DNA of 32,918 nt from Parvibaculum sp. (GTDB lineage Bacteria; Pseudomonadota; Alphaproteobacteria; Parvibaculales; Parvibaculaceae), in assembly GCA_019635975.1 (NCBI GenBank), contig JAHBYM010000019.1:1-32918 (forward strand). The letters are read 5' to 3'. The notes beneath the pieces are model-generated. The model saw only the letters and a list, made by a program, of their open reading frames with translations, had not been told where the DNA came from and did not search any database. The translations under genes and the position numbers were made by a program. Numbering within the stretch: position 1 is the first letter of the stretch; each line of letters begins with the position of its first letter. Of the stretch, positions 15,011 through 23,600 are shown piece by piece.

Positions 15011-15613
15011 TCACGCCGAAAGATCGAGATTGATGCAGCCGACGCTCCATTGCGCGGCACCGCCAACATCGCGGTGGCTGAGCCGCGTGATCGACAGCGG
15101 CGCGACCTCGATGCGCAACGCCGTTGCAAGGTCGATCCCGAGCGCATGGGCGATTGCCGCCCGGACCGCGCCGGCGTGGGCGACTGAAATCAGCGTGTGT
15201 CCGGCATAATGCGCACTTAGCCTGTCGATGCCCGCCGCAACACGCGCCGCCATTTCGGCAAAGCTCTCGCCCTCGGGCGGCCGGATGTCGGCCGGATGCG
15301 ACCAGTCGAGCGTCCGGTTGGCGGCGAAGACATCGTTGTAGCTCATGCCCTGCCAGCGCCCGTAATGCTGGTCGGTGAAGTCGCCGACCGCCACCGGATC
15401 GACACCGGATTTCAGCGCCAGCGCCGTCACGCGCGTACGCAGCAGCGGCGACGACAACCAGACGGCGGCGGACGGCAAGCGCCGCGCTATGGCCGACGCC
15501 AGCGCCGGATCGACCGGCTCCGCCGCAACATCAAGATGCCCGTAGTAACGGCTCTCGCGCCCCTGAACCGGCGCGTGAACGATCCATATCCATTCGGTCC
15601 GCGTGCCCGCCAT
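15011..15613 (-). CDS. histidine phosphatase family protein with changed RHG motif
   Basis: This 200-residue protein has the phosphoglycerate mutase-like fold. The nucleophilic His13 is in IVHAPVQGR, a partner motif is LSSPLLRTRVTALAL (near 53-67), the acidic EGESFAEMAARV is near 116, and the second His is in ISVAHAGAVRAA near 144. The usual RHG, or the alphaproteobacterial RHAP variant, reads VHAP here, so the phosphate-binding Arg before His13 is Val. Activity could be lowered or specificity altered. CobC-like alpha-ribazole phosphatases have similar size, but no cobalamin genes are nearby. Its ATG abuts the corA stop directly, and the dehydratase start follows after two bases, so it is translated from a corA-led mRNA. 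Confidence 0.82.
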   Translation of the reverse strand: MAGTRTEWIWIVHAPVQGRESRYYGHLDVAAEPVDPALASAIARRLPSAAVWLSSPLLRTRVTALALKSGVDPVAVGDFTDQHYGRWQGMSYNDVFAANRTLDWSHPADIRPPEGESFAEMAARVAAGIDRLSAHYAGHTLISVAHAGAVRAAIAHALGIDLATALRIEVAPLSITRLSHRDVGGAAQWSVGCINLDLSA

Positions 15614-16582
15614 CTAGAGCCAGCCGCGCTGCTTGAAGAAAAGATAGGGCCCGACCGCCGAGGCGACCATCATGACCAGCGCCAAAGGGTAACCCCAGGG
15701 CCAGGCGAGCTCCGGCATGAACTCGAAATTCATCCCGTAGATGCTCGCGATCAGTGTGGGCGGCAGAAAGACGACGGCGGCCACCGAGAAAATCTTGATG
15801 ATGCCACTCTGCTCGTTGCTGATCAGGCCGAGCGTCGCATTGAGAATGAAGCTCGTATTGTTGGCGATGAAACTTGCATGATCGCTGAGCGCCGTCAGGT
15901 CGCGCGAAATCGTCTTGAAGGCGCGCTCGGTCGATTTCGAACGTTTTTCCGTCGCCGGGCGCGCGACGAAGCTGACCAGACGGCCGAAACTGACGAGACT
16001 TTCGCGCACTTGCGAGGTCAGCGCATGACTGCGGCCGATGCGGCGCAATATCTCGTCATAGTTGCGCTTCTTCTTTCTGCCGTCATGCGGAAAGATCTCG
16101 CCCGACAGCGCGTCGATGTCGGTTTGCACACGTTCCAGAATGTCGGCCACACGATCGACGATGGCATCGAGCAATCCCGCCAGAACCTCCTCGCCGCTGG
16201 CGCAAGGCACGCTGTGACGCCGCGCCTCGGACGCATAATGGCGAAACGGCGTCGGCTCGGCATAGCGCAGTGTCAGCAGGCGGTGGCCGGCCAGCACGAA
16301 GGTGACCGGCACAACCTGCGGCGTCGGCGTGTCGGCCTGCGTCACCATTGCCGCCGTCATATAGGCGGCATCGTCCTCCAGATAGAGGCGGCTCGACACT
16401 TCGATCTCCTGCATGTCTTCCTCGGTCGGCACATCGAGGCTGAGCTTGACGTCGACAAAGGTCAGCTCTTCGTCCGTCGGCTGAAGAAGATCGATCCAAA
16501 CCGCCTCGGCCGGAATTGCCGATCCGATGGCGACCGGAACGGGCGTCAAAGCGCCATTGGCCGGTACATAGGCAGTAATCAT
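15614..16582 (-). CDS. corA: CorA-family Mg2+/Co2+ channel
   Basis: This 322-residue protein has a long cytoplasmic N-domain and two C-terminal transmembrane helices. The signature YGMNFEFMPEL sits at the periplasmic end of TM1 (about 282-292), followed by TM2 and a basic tail (KQRGWL). CorA forms a homopentameric channel taking Mg2+, and also Co2+ or Ni2+, through the inner membrane, gated by Mg2+ binding to the cytoplasmic funnel. An insertion with a lysine/arginine cluster (DGRKKKRNYDE) lies in the helical domain. No riboswitch-like leader was evident in the 310 bp divergent region shared with the helicase gene. First gene of a three-gene unit. Confidence 0.95.
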   Translation of the reverse strand: MITAYVPANGALTPVPVAIGSAIPAEAVWIDLLQPTDEELTFVDVKLSLDVPTEEDMQEIEVSSRLYLEDDAAYMTAAMVTQADTPTPQVVPVTFVLAGHRLLTLRYAEPTPFRHYASEARRHSVPCASGEEVLAGLLDAIVDRVADILERVQTDIDALSGEIFPHDGRKKKRNYDEILRRIGRSHALTSQVRESLVSFGRLVSFVARPATEKRSKSTERAFKTISRDLTALSDHASFIANNTSFILNATLGLISNEQSGIIKIFSVAAVVFLPPTLIASIYGMNFEFMPELAWPWGYPLALVMMVASAVGPYLFFKQRGWL

Positions 16583-16892
16583 CGGTGATTCCGCATCGGT
16601 AACTTCGAATCTGGTCCGATCATGCCCACTCGCACGGCCCGCGACAATCCGCCTCGCTCCGCTTCATTAAGGTTTCATGAACCCTTTCGTCCTTGACTTG
16701 CGCGGCCAAAAGGCTCATCTAGCGCGTGTCTGCCTTCGTGTGCGCGCTCTGCGCTGCCTTTCCGGCACCGCCTAACCCCGAAGCAGCAGATCCTTTCCTC
16801 GATTCCAAGCGCGTTGGAACGCGGCAAGACCCCGCGTGAAGCGACGGCCATGGTGGCCGGCGTACGACGTTTGACTTGTGAGTTTGAATTCA
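16583..16892 (+). promoter_or_regulatory. divergent corA/helicase region: strong promoter and structured leader
   Basis: TTGACT (16693-16698), a 17-bp spacer and CATCTA (16716-16721) form a good housekeeping promoter for the helicase, leaving a leader of about 165 nt. Three consecutive hairpins lie in that leader: TTCCAA/TTGGAA (16803-16819), CGCGG/CCGCG (about 16820-16836) and GGCCA/TGGCC (near 16847-16859). Short ORFs on either strand here lack coding character. Long structured leaders are common for cold-induced helicase genes, so post-transcriptional control is plausible. I saw no separate corA promoter. Confidence 0.5.
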
Positions 16893-18203
16893 ATGACCAC
16901 GAAGACCTTCGCGGATCTCGGCATTGCCGAGCCGCTCTGCCGCGCGCTTGCGGCGCAGAACTACACCACCCCGACCCCCATCCAGGCTCAGTCCATCCCG
17001 GCCCTTCTTGAAGGCCGCGACCTGCTCGGCCTCGCCCAGACGGGCACCGGCAAGACGGCTGCTTTCGTGCTGCCGATCCTCCAGCGTCTCGACCCGCAGG
17101 CCAAACGCCCGCACAAGGGCGCCCGTGTCGTCATCCTCGCGCCGACGCGCGAACTGGCGATCCAGATCGGCCAGAGCATCGAAACCTATGGCCGCAACCT
17201 GAAACTCCGTCACACCGTCATCTTCGGCGGCGTCAACCAGTTCCGCCAGGTCAAGGCGCTGGCCGGCGGCGTCGACATTCTCGTCGCAACGCCCGGCCGC
17301 CTGCTCGACCTGATGAACCAGCGTCACGCCGATCTCCGCCAGGCCTCGGTGCTTGTGCTCGACGAAGCTGACCGCATGCTCGACATGGGCTTCATTCACG
17401 ACGTCAAGAAGATCGTCGCGGCGCTGCCCAGGACACGCCAGTCGCTGCTCTTCTCAGCCACGATGCCCGCGAACATCGAACATCTCGCGGCTGAAATCCT
17501 CAACGACCCGGTTCGCGTCGAAGTGCGGCCCGAAGTCATCACGGTCGACAAGATCGACCAGCGCGTGCTGCATGTCGACGGCAAGCGCAAGCGCGAACTG
17601 CTGACGAAACTGCTGGATGACAGCGAGCTGAGCCGCGTCATCGTCTTCACGCGCACCAAACATTGCGCCAACCGCGTCAGCGAGCAGCTCGAAAAAACGG
17701 GCATCGCCGCCGAAGCGATCCACGGCAACAAGTCGCAAGGCGCCCGCCAGCGCGCGCTCGACCAGTTCCGCACCGGCAAGGCGCGCGTCCTGGTTGCGAC
17801 CGACATTGCGGCCCGCGGCATCGACGTCACCGGCATCACGCATGTCATCAACTACGAATTGCCCAACGAGCCGGAAAGGTATGTGCATCGTATCGGCCGC
17901 ACCGCGCGCGCCGGCAAGAGCGGCATCGCGATCTCCTTCTGCGACGCCTCCGAGCGTTCGCATCTGAGAAGCATCGAAAAGCTGACCAAGCGTCCGATCA
18001 CGGTGGTCGCGACCACGGAATGGCTGGGCGATCAGGTCGCCGTGCCGGCGGGCGAGCCCGCCGATGCGCGCCCGGCCCGCAATGGCCCGCGCGGTCCGCG
18101 CCACCAGCCCGGTAAACCGCGCCGCTTCGGCAAACCCGGCGCCGGCCGCGGCCGGCCGCAGGGCGGCCAGAAGCAGAACCGCCGGCAATCGGCCGCGCAG
18201 TAA
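16893..18203 (+). CDS. rhlE: DEAD-box ATP-dependent RNA helicase, RhlE-like
   Basis: This 436-residue protein shows the full motif set: Q motif with PTPIQAQSIP (27-36), Walker A AQTGTGKT (48-55), PTRELA (84-89), TPGRLLDL (133-140), DEAD (157-160), SAT (188-190), then in domain 2 IVFTRTK, ATDIAARGIDV and HRIGRTARAG. The last 60 residues are basic and Gly/Pro/Arg-rich, an RNA-tethering tail typical of RhlE-type helicases involved in ribosome assembly, RNA decay or cold adaptation. ATG 16893 matches the family N-terminus (TTKTFADLGI); a GTG at 16878 is possible. Neither has a good Shine-Dalgarno, which fits regulated translation from the structured leader. A terminator follows at 18243. Confidence 0.92.
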   Translation: MTTKTFADLGIAEPLCRALAAQNYTTPTPIQAQSIPALLEGRDLLGLAQTGTGKTAAFVLPILQRLDPQAKRPHKGARVVILAPTRELAIQIGQSIETYGRNLKLRHTVIFGGVNQFRQVKALAGGVDILVATPGRLLDLMNQRHADLRQASVLVLDEADRMLDMGFIHDVKKIVAALPRTRQSLLFSATMPANIEHLAAEILNDPVRVEVRPEVITVDKIDQRVLHVDGKRKRELLTKLLDDSELSRVIVFTRTKHCANRVSEQLEKTGIAAEAIHGNKSQGARQRALDQFRTGKARVLVATDIAARGIDVTGITHVINYELPNEPERYVHRIGRTARAGKSGIAISFCDASERSHLRSIEKLTKRPITVVATTEWLGDQVAVPAGEPADARPARNGPRGPRHQPGKPRRFGKPGAGRGRPQGGQKQNRRQSAAQ

Positions 18204-18242
18204 CGGCGAAAGCCGCGACGGCGGACAAATCTTCGCTACCGC

Positions 18243-18278
18243 AAAGCACCGCTTCGGGTCACTCTGAAGCGGTGTTTT
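18243..18278 (+). terminator. rho-independent terminator after the helicase gene
   Basis: CACCGCTTC (18247-18255) and GAAGCGGTG (18266-18274) form a perfect 9-bp stem with a 10-nt loop. It is flanked by AAAG upstream and TTTT downstream, which can extend the pairing. It lies 40 bp after the helicase stop and ends before the lipoprotein start. Confidence 0.8.
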
Positions 18279-18298
18279 CATATCCGGTGCCTGCACCC

Positions 18299-19135
18299 AT
18301 GCCGAAATGCCGCCTGCTTCCGCTCCTCGCGATATTGCCGGTCCTTGCCGCTTGCGGTACACCCGCCCCTGCCGAGCGCAAGGCGAATGTCGAGACACTG
18401 GCGACCGGCACCATGACGCCGGCCTATCTGCAAACGCGTCAATTCGACCTCTACAGCCTCAGTCGCACAAGCGGACCGCAGGACCTGCTCGTCGTCTATA
18501 TCGAGGGCGACGGGCTTGCCTGGCGACGCATCGATGAAGCTTCGCCGGACCCGACACCCGTCACGCCGACGGCGCTCCGGCTGGCGCTCGCGGACAGTGC
18601 GCCGGCAGTTGCTTATCTTGCCCGCCCCTGCCAGTTCACGGATGAGGCGCGCCGGCGCAATTGCCGGACCGCCCTGTGGACGAGCCACCGCTATGGCGAG
18701 GACGTTGTCGCGGCGACGGGAGAGGCGCTCGACATGCTGAAGCGGCGCGCTGGCGCGCAACGCCTCGGGCTTGTCGGCTTTTCGGGCGGCGGCGCCATCG
18801 CCGCGCTCGTCGCGGCACAGCGCGACGATGTAGTATGGCTGAAAACGGTCGCGGCGCCGCTCGACACATCGGCCTTCACCGGCCACCACGGCGTGACGCC
18901 GCTCGTGAGCTCGCTGAACCCGGCCGACATGGGCACGGCGCTTGGCGACGTGCCGCAGCACCACTATGCAGGCGCCGACGACAAGATCGTGCCGCCGTCG
19001 ATCGCCCAATCCTACATGGCGCGCCTGCCCTCCCGCCGCTGCGCGGTCCTGCATGTCGTCGCCGGCGCCGGTCACCACGAAGGCTGGGAGAAGAACTGGC
19101 CTGTGTTCAACACCGATACACCGGCCTGCCGCTAA
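18299..19135 (+). CDS. alpha/beta hydrolase lipoprotein
   Basis: This 278-residue protein begins with a lipoprotein signal peptide: MPKCR, a hydrophobic core to residue 16, and lipobox LAAC with the lipidated Cys19. It is therefore probably anchored in the envelope. The mature part has an alpha/beta hydrolase core with the nucleophile elbow GFSGGG, an acid in AGADDKIVPP and the catalytic His in GAGHHEGW near the C-terminus. Substrate is unknown; esters or peptides are possible. Four or more cysteines (CQFTDEARRRNC, RRC, PACR) could form disulfides in the periplasm. The ATG at 18299 was chosen since the GTG at 18272 lies in the terminator stem. Its ribosome binding site is weak. Confidence 0.8.
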   Translation: MPKCRLLPLLAILPVLAACGTPAPAERKANVETLATGTMTPAYLQTRQFDLYSLSRTSGPQDLLVVYIEGDGLAWRRIDEASPDPTPVTPTALRLALADSAPAVAYLARPCQFTDEARRRNCRTALWTSHRYGEDVVAATGEALDMLKRRAGAQRLGLVGFSGGGAIAALVAAQRDDVVWLKTVAAPLDTSAFTGHHGVTPLVSSLNPADMGTALGDVPQHHYAGADDKIVPPSIAQSYMARLPSRRCAVLHVVAGAGHHEGWEKNWPVFNTDTPACR

Positions 19136-19139
19136 CACG

Positions 19140-20198
19140 TCAGATCGACGGCGGATCGGCGAGACATGTGGGAGCGACACTCATCCACGGTCCGCCAATG
19201 CCGAACCGCTTGAATATGCCGCCCAATTGCGCCTGCCGCGTGCTCAGCCTGCCGCGAAGGCCGGGCATTGCATGAAGGTGCAGGCCCGTGAACGGCAGAA
19301 AGGGATTGCGGCGCAGCGTCGCGTAGAGTTCGGAACGATGCGTCGGCCGCGCGCTGGCGCAGCGCGCATGGAAGCCATGCGTATCGGCAACGACCAGCGT
19401 GTTGGCCGGCACCGTCATCGCGACGGGCTCCCGGTAGCCGAGCCGGACGGCCGTCTCGCGATCGATCCGGAACGACCCGGCGGCAATCTCCGGATCGGCG
19501 TGTTGCGCGGCACGCAAACTGAGATCCCGTTCCCAGGCAAAGCGTTCCGCGGTCATTCGGTGTGAGCCGGGTACATAGAGCAGCGGTCCGTCTTCCGGTC
19601 CGACATCCTGAAGATAGAGCCATGCTTTGGCCGTTGAATGGAACGTATCCATGTGGAGCGTGTTTTGCGGGTCGGGACGCGATGGATCCGGCTCGGCAAT
19701 CACCGTTTGTACATGCGTCAGCGGCTCGCCGCCGCAGCCCGCCACATAGCGCATCAGATCGAAAAGGCGATTGTCGTCGAGAAAGGCGGCAAGCGCCGGA
19801 CGGCCCTTGATGTCGGGCCGGTCGAGACTGGCGCGCCGCGTGACGGTCGCCCCCTCGCGACGCTCCCAAGAGGGCAAGGAATGTGCATTGAGGTCCCGCC
19901 TGATTTCCTCGAACAGTTGGGGCGGCAGGAAGCTGCGGCACACGACATATCCATCGCGCGTGTAGTCGGCGATTTCACCGGCACCGACAGAGGCCGCCAA
20001 CCGCTGCCGACGCCTTTCCGCCATCGTCCGCGCCAGCCGCACGCGCGCCGCATGCAGGCCGCGCTGGTTAAGCCGCGCACTGCCGATGAGCGGATTTGCC
20101 CTGAAGGACTTCGCGCCGCTCGCCAGCTGCACGACCCAAAAGGGCGCCGCGAGATAGGAAATCGGTTTCAAACCGCCTCTCCGTTCTCCGTCTGCCAT
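19140..20198 (-). CDS. phytanoyl-CoA dioxygenase (PhyH) family protein
   Basis: This 352-residue protein has the PhyH double-stranded beta-helix. The iron ligands are HMD in TLHMDTFHSTAKAWLYLQDV (near 181-200) and the distal His in ADTHGFHARC, followed by Arg in PTHRSEL for 2-oxoglutarate. PhyH-type enzymes hydroxylate lipids, acyl chains and natural products with Fe(II), O2 and 2-oxoglutarate. An extra 60-70 residue N-terminal region (basic, with LAAPFWVVQLASGAKSF) precedes the domain, perhaps membrane-associating. GGAG lies a few bases before the ATG. It is a single gene, convergent with the lipoprotein hydrolase and 114 bp downstream of tRNA-Lys; no pathway partner is adjacent. Substrate unknown. 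Confidence 0.82.
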   Translation of the reverse strand: MADGERRGGLKPISYLAAPFWVVQLASGAKSFRANPLIGSARLNQRGLHAARVRLARTMAERRRQRLAASVGAGEIADYTRDGYVVCRSFLPPQLFEEIRRDLNAHSLPSWERREGATVTRRASLDRPDIKGRPALAAFLDDNRLFDLMRYVAGCGGEPLTHVQTVIAEPDPSRPDPQNTLHMDTFHSTAKAWLYLQDVGPEDGPLLYVPGSHRMTAERFAWERDLSLRAAQHADPEIAAGSFRIDRETAVRLGYREPVAMTVPANTLVVADTHGFHARCASARPTHRSELYATLRRNPFLPFTGLHLHAMPGLRGRLSTRQAQLGGIFKRFGIGGPWMSVAPTCLADPPSI

Positions 20199-20312
20199 CG
20201 TTCTCCGGCCTGTCGATCGGGCCGAAAGACCCCATCACTCTAGACCAAAAATGCTCGACGTCCGCCTCAAGCGACGATCTGAACTTCCTGTACTGGAGAA
20301 AGTGGGAGATTT

Positions 20313-20388
<76 letters not shown>

Positions 20389-20543
20389 GCCGAGCCGCCG
20401 GACATGGACCCGGGGCAATCGGTGGAAACCACCATCCCGGCCACCTTGTCTGTGGGGGAGCGGTGCCTATAGCAAAGGAACCGGGGCCTGTCCAGCAGCG
20501 GCCGCCCCGGCCTGAAAAGCGGTGTCCCGCGAATCGCACGGGA

Positions 20544-21692
20544 CTACCAGAAGGCGCTGGGGCCGCGTGAAATTTCGACGTTCCGGTGAATATGGACGCT
20601 CATCAGCAGGCCGAAGGCAAACATCAGCGACAGCATCGCCGTGCCGCCATAGGAAACCAGCGGTAGCGGCACACCGACCACGGGCAGAAGCCCCATGACC
20701 ATCGCTGTGTTGATGAAAACATAGAGGAAGAACGTCATCGACACGCCGATCGCCAGCAGCCGCCCGAACTGGTTGCGGCACTGCATGGCCACATTGAGCG
20801 AAAACATCAGCACGATGAAATAGAGCGTCAGCAACACCAGCCCGCCCGCAAGGCCAAGCTCCTCGCCCAGCATCGTGAAAATGAAGTCGGTGTGCTTTTC
20901 GGGGAGGAAATTGAGCTGGCTCTGCGTGCCTTCCATGAACCCCTTGCCGAAGACCCCGCCGGCGCCGAGCGCAATCTTGGATTGCAGAATGTGATAACCG
21001 GTGCCGAGCGGATCGCGTTCAGGGTCAAGAAACGTGAAAACACGATTCTTCTGGTAGTCGTGAAGCCGGCTCCAGACGACCGGTACAGCCGCGAGCACGA
21101 TGGCGCCGGAAAGGATGAAATACCGCCAGCGGAGCCCTGCGGCAAAGAACAGGATGGCGCCGGACGCAGTCAGCAGGATGGCGGTGCCGAGATCGGGCTG
21201 CAGGACGACAAGACCGACAGGTGCGGCGACCAGCGCCACCGGAATGACGAGGTTGCGCAGCCGCGACACCTCATCGAGCGTCAATCCGTGGAAATAGCGC
21301 GCAAGCGCCATCAACAGCGTCACCTTCATGATCTCGGACGGCTGGATCTGGACAAAACCGAGATTGAGCCAGCGCTGCGCACCCATACCCGTCATCCCGA
21401 CCACCTCCACTGCAACGAGCATGGCCAGCGCCACGCCGTATAGCGGATAGGCGAGCCGCATCCACATCCGCAGATCGATCATCGCGGCGATCAGCAGAAT
21501 GCAGACACCGGCGGCGAAGCGCAGCGCCTGACGGAACGCCCAGGGCGAAAAACTGCCTTCGGCAACCGAATAAAGCATCGCGAAACCGATCGACGCGATC
21601 AGCACGAGCAGCAGCAGAAAGCCCCAGTTGAACTCGGCAAGCTTGTCGGTGAGGCGCAGTTCGCGGCCGGTGAAACGTCTGAGATCGAGCAT
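20544..21692 (-). CDS. rodA: rod-shape SEDS peptidoglycan polymerase RodA
   Basis: This 382-residue protein has about ten membrane helices and the SEDS family pattern: GMGAQRWLNLGFVQIQPSEIMK (near 115-136), QPDLGTA and the C-terminal signature GVPLPLVSYGGTAM. RodA polymerises lipid II glycan strands in the elongasome, paired with the PBP2 transpeptidase. The start ATG at 21692 shares a base with the mrdA stop (TGATG), supporting coupled synthesis of the two partners. A longer in-frame reading from 21875 would overlap mrdA with a non-family leader. It is the last gene of the mre operon; no clear terminator was seen before tRNA-Lys. Confidence 0.95.
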   Translation of the reverse strand: MLDLRRFTGRELRLTDKLAEFNWGFLLLLVLIASIGFAMLYSVAEGSFSPWAFRQALRFAAGVCILLIAAMIDLRMWMRLAYPLYGVALAMLVAVEVVGMTGMGAQRWLNLGFVQIQPSEIMKVTLLMALARYFHGLTLDEVSRLRNLVIPVALVAAPVGLVVLQPDLGTAILLTASGAILFFAAGLRWRYFILSGAIVLAAVPVVWSRLHDYQKNRVFTFLDPERDPLGTGYHILQSKIALGAGGVFGKGFMEGTQSQLNFLPEKHTDFIFTMLGEELGLAGGLVLLTLYFIVLMFSLNVAMQCRNQFGRLLAIGVSMTFFLYVFINTAMVMGLLPVVGVPLPLVSYGGTAMLSLMFAFGLLMSVHIHRNVEISRGPSAFW

Positions 21693-23578
21693 CAGCCTTC
21701 CCTCGCCCCGGTGCCGCCGCGCGGCGGCACGACGGCTTGCGGCCGGTCCGCATTGCGGCTCAGCACTTCGCGCATGATATCGCGCGCAACAGGCGCGGCG
21801 GCGCCGGAACCGGAGCCGCCATGCTCGATAATCACCGACAGCGCATAGCGCGGCGCATGGACGGGCGCGTAACAAACGAAAAGCGCATGGTCGCGTTGCC
21901 GCCAGGGAAGCTGCTCGTTCTTCAGAACGCCGGTCAATCGTTCCGCGCGGCTGATCCGCCGCACCTGCGCCGTTCCCGTCTTGCCGGCCAGTTCCATTCC
22001 GGGCTCGGGAATGCGCGAGCGGAACGCGGTGCCGCCGGGCTCGTTGGAAACGGCGTTCATACCGTCACAGGCGACCTTCAAGGCCGCCTCGCCAAGGCCA
22101 AGCGATGCCGGGCGCGGCGCCGGCAGCAATTGCCCGCCGATGGCGCGTGTCAATCGCGGCTTCACGGCATAGCCGCCATTGGCGAGCCGCGCCGTCATCA
22201 CGGCCAGTTGCAGCGGCGTCGTCAGCAGGTAGCCTTGTCCGATGCCGGCGATCACCGTTTCGCCCTGATGCCAAGGCTCGCCCCGCGTCGCCCGCTTCCA
22301 GTCGGGCGTCGGCACAAGGCCCGCCTTCTCGCCAGGCACTTCAAAGCCGTAGGTTTCGCCGAGCCCGAACTTCCGCGCCATCTCCGCAATCGCATTGATG
22401 CCGATGCGGCGCGCCACGTCGTAGAAGAAGACGTCGCAGGAATATTTGATGGCCTGATGCATATTCATCGCGCCGTGGCCACCCTTCTTCCAGCAATGGA
22501 AGTCGTGGCTGCCGAGCGAGTAATGTCCGGGGCAAACGATACGCTGCGCGGGATTGATGCCGGCCTCGACCGCCGCCGCCGCCACCACCATCTTGAAGGT
22601 CGATCCCGGCGGGTACATGCCGGCCAGCGCCTTGTTGATCAACGGCTTGTATTCGTTGTCGACAAGCGCACGCCACTGCTCGTTGCTCAGACCCATGTTG
22701 AACTGGTTCGGGTCGTAGGCCGGCGCCGAAACGAATGCAAGAACGTCGCCCGAGTGAATATCCATCACGACGGCGCCCGCGGATTCGCCTTTCAGCCGAT
22801 CCCACGCATAACGTTGAATATCCATATCGAGCGTCAGCACGACTTCCTGACCCGGTTTGCCGGGATCCTTGGAAATCTCGCGGATCACACGGCCATAGGC
22901 ATTGACTTCGACATGGCTCGAGCCCGCGGTGCCGCGCAGCTCCTTGTCGTAGGTTTTCTCGATACCTTCCTTGCCGATGCGAAAGCCCGGCAAGCGCATG
23001 AGCCGACGGTCGGTCTCGGCTTCGGCCATGTCCTTTTCCGACACAGCGGCGACATAGCCCATGATATGCGCAAGCTCTTCCCCGTAGGGATAGTCGCGCG
23101 TCTCGCCAACATCGGGAACGATGCCCGCAAGATCGGGTTCGTTGATGTTGACCTTGGCGAACTGATCCCATGTCAGCCCCTCGGCGACAGTCACGGGCAT
23201 GAAGCGCGGCGAGCGTTGAACGTCGCGCAGGATGCGCCGACGTGCAAAGTCGCTGATCTCGATGATCCGCGACAGCCGGTCGAGTGTCTCTTCGATGTCC
23301 GCCGTTTGCTCGGAGATCATCATGGCGCGAAAATTCTGGCGGTTGGAAGCGAGGATACGCCCATAGCGGTCGACGACATTGCCGCGGAGCGGGGCAAGAA
23401 GCCGCATGCTGACGCGGTTTTCTTCCGCAAGCATCGTATACTGATCGGATTTCAGGACCTGCAGATAATACATGCGGCCAGCCAGCGCCACGAACGCAGC
23501 GCCCTGTATGGCGCCAAGCAACGCCGCGCGCCGTGTGAACGCCTGATAGCGTGTGTTGTCGCGCCCGCTTATCTGCAT
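21692..23578 (-). CDS. mrdA: penicillin-binding protein 2 (elongasome transpeptidase)
   Basis: This 628-residue class B PBP has an N-terminal membrane anchor (about residues 18-38), then the non-penicillin-binding pedestal. The transpeptidase domain has S326-x-x-K (STFK), S380-C-D (the SxN position, here SCD as in PBP2) and K533-T-G. It cross-links new peptidoglycan in the periplasm during lateral growth, working with RodA and MreC. Length and motif spacing match E. coli PBP2. It lies between mreD and rodA in one direction, with a 22-bp gap to mreD. Target of mecillinam-type beta-lactams by family knowledge. Confidence 0.95.
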   Translation of the reverse strand: MQISGRDNTRYQAFTRRAALLGAIQGAAFVALAGRMYYLQVLKSDQYTMLAEENRVSMRLLAPLRGNVVDRYGRILASNRQNFRAMMISEQTADIEETLDRLSRIIEISDFARRRILRDVQRSPRFMPVTVAEGLTWDQFAKVNINEPDLAGIVPDVGETRDYPYGEELAHIMGYVAAVSEKDMAEAETDRRLMRLPGFRIGKEGIEKTYDKELRGTAGSSHVEVNAYGRVIREISKDPGKPGQEVVLTLDMDIQRYAWDRLKGESAGAVVMDIHSGDVLAFVSAPAYDPNQFNMGLSNEQWRALVDNEYKPLINKALAGMYPPGSTFKMVVAAAAVEAGINPAQRIVCPGHYSLGSHDFHCWKKGGHGAMNMHQAIKYSCDVFFYDVARRIGINAIAEMARKFGLGETYGFEVPGEKAGLVPTPDWKRATRGEPWHQGETVIAGIGQGYLLTTPLQLAVMTARLANGGYAVKPRLTRAIGGQLLPAPRPASLGLGEAALKVACDGMNAVSNEPGGTAFRSRIPEPGMELAGKTGTAQVRRISRAERLTGVLKNEQLPWRQRDHALFVCYAPVHAPRYALSVIIEHGGSGSGAAAPVARDIMREVLSRNADRPQAVVPPRGGTGAREG

Positions 23579-23600
23579 ATGCCACGCTCCATCGCCTGCC

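Noticed and set aside
16675..16893. Small minus-strand ORF between corA and the helicase gene
   Set aside because: It lies across the helicase promoter and leader, is Arg/Gly-rich without motifs, and has no Shine-Dalgarno.
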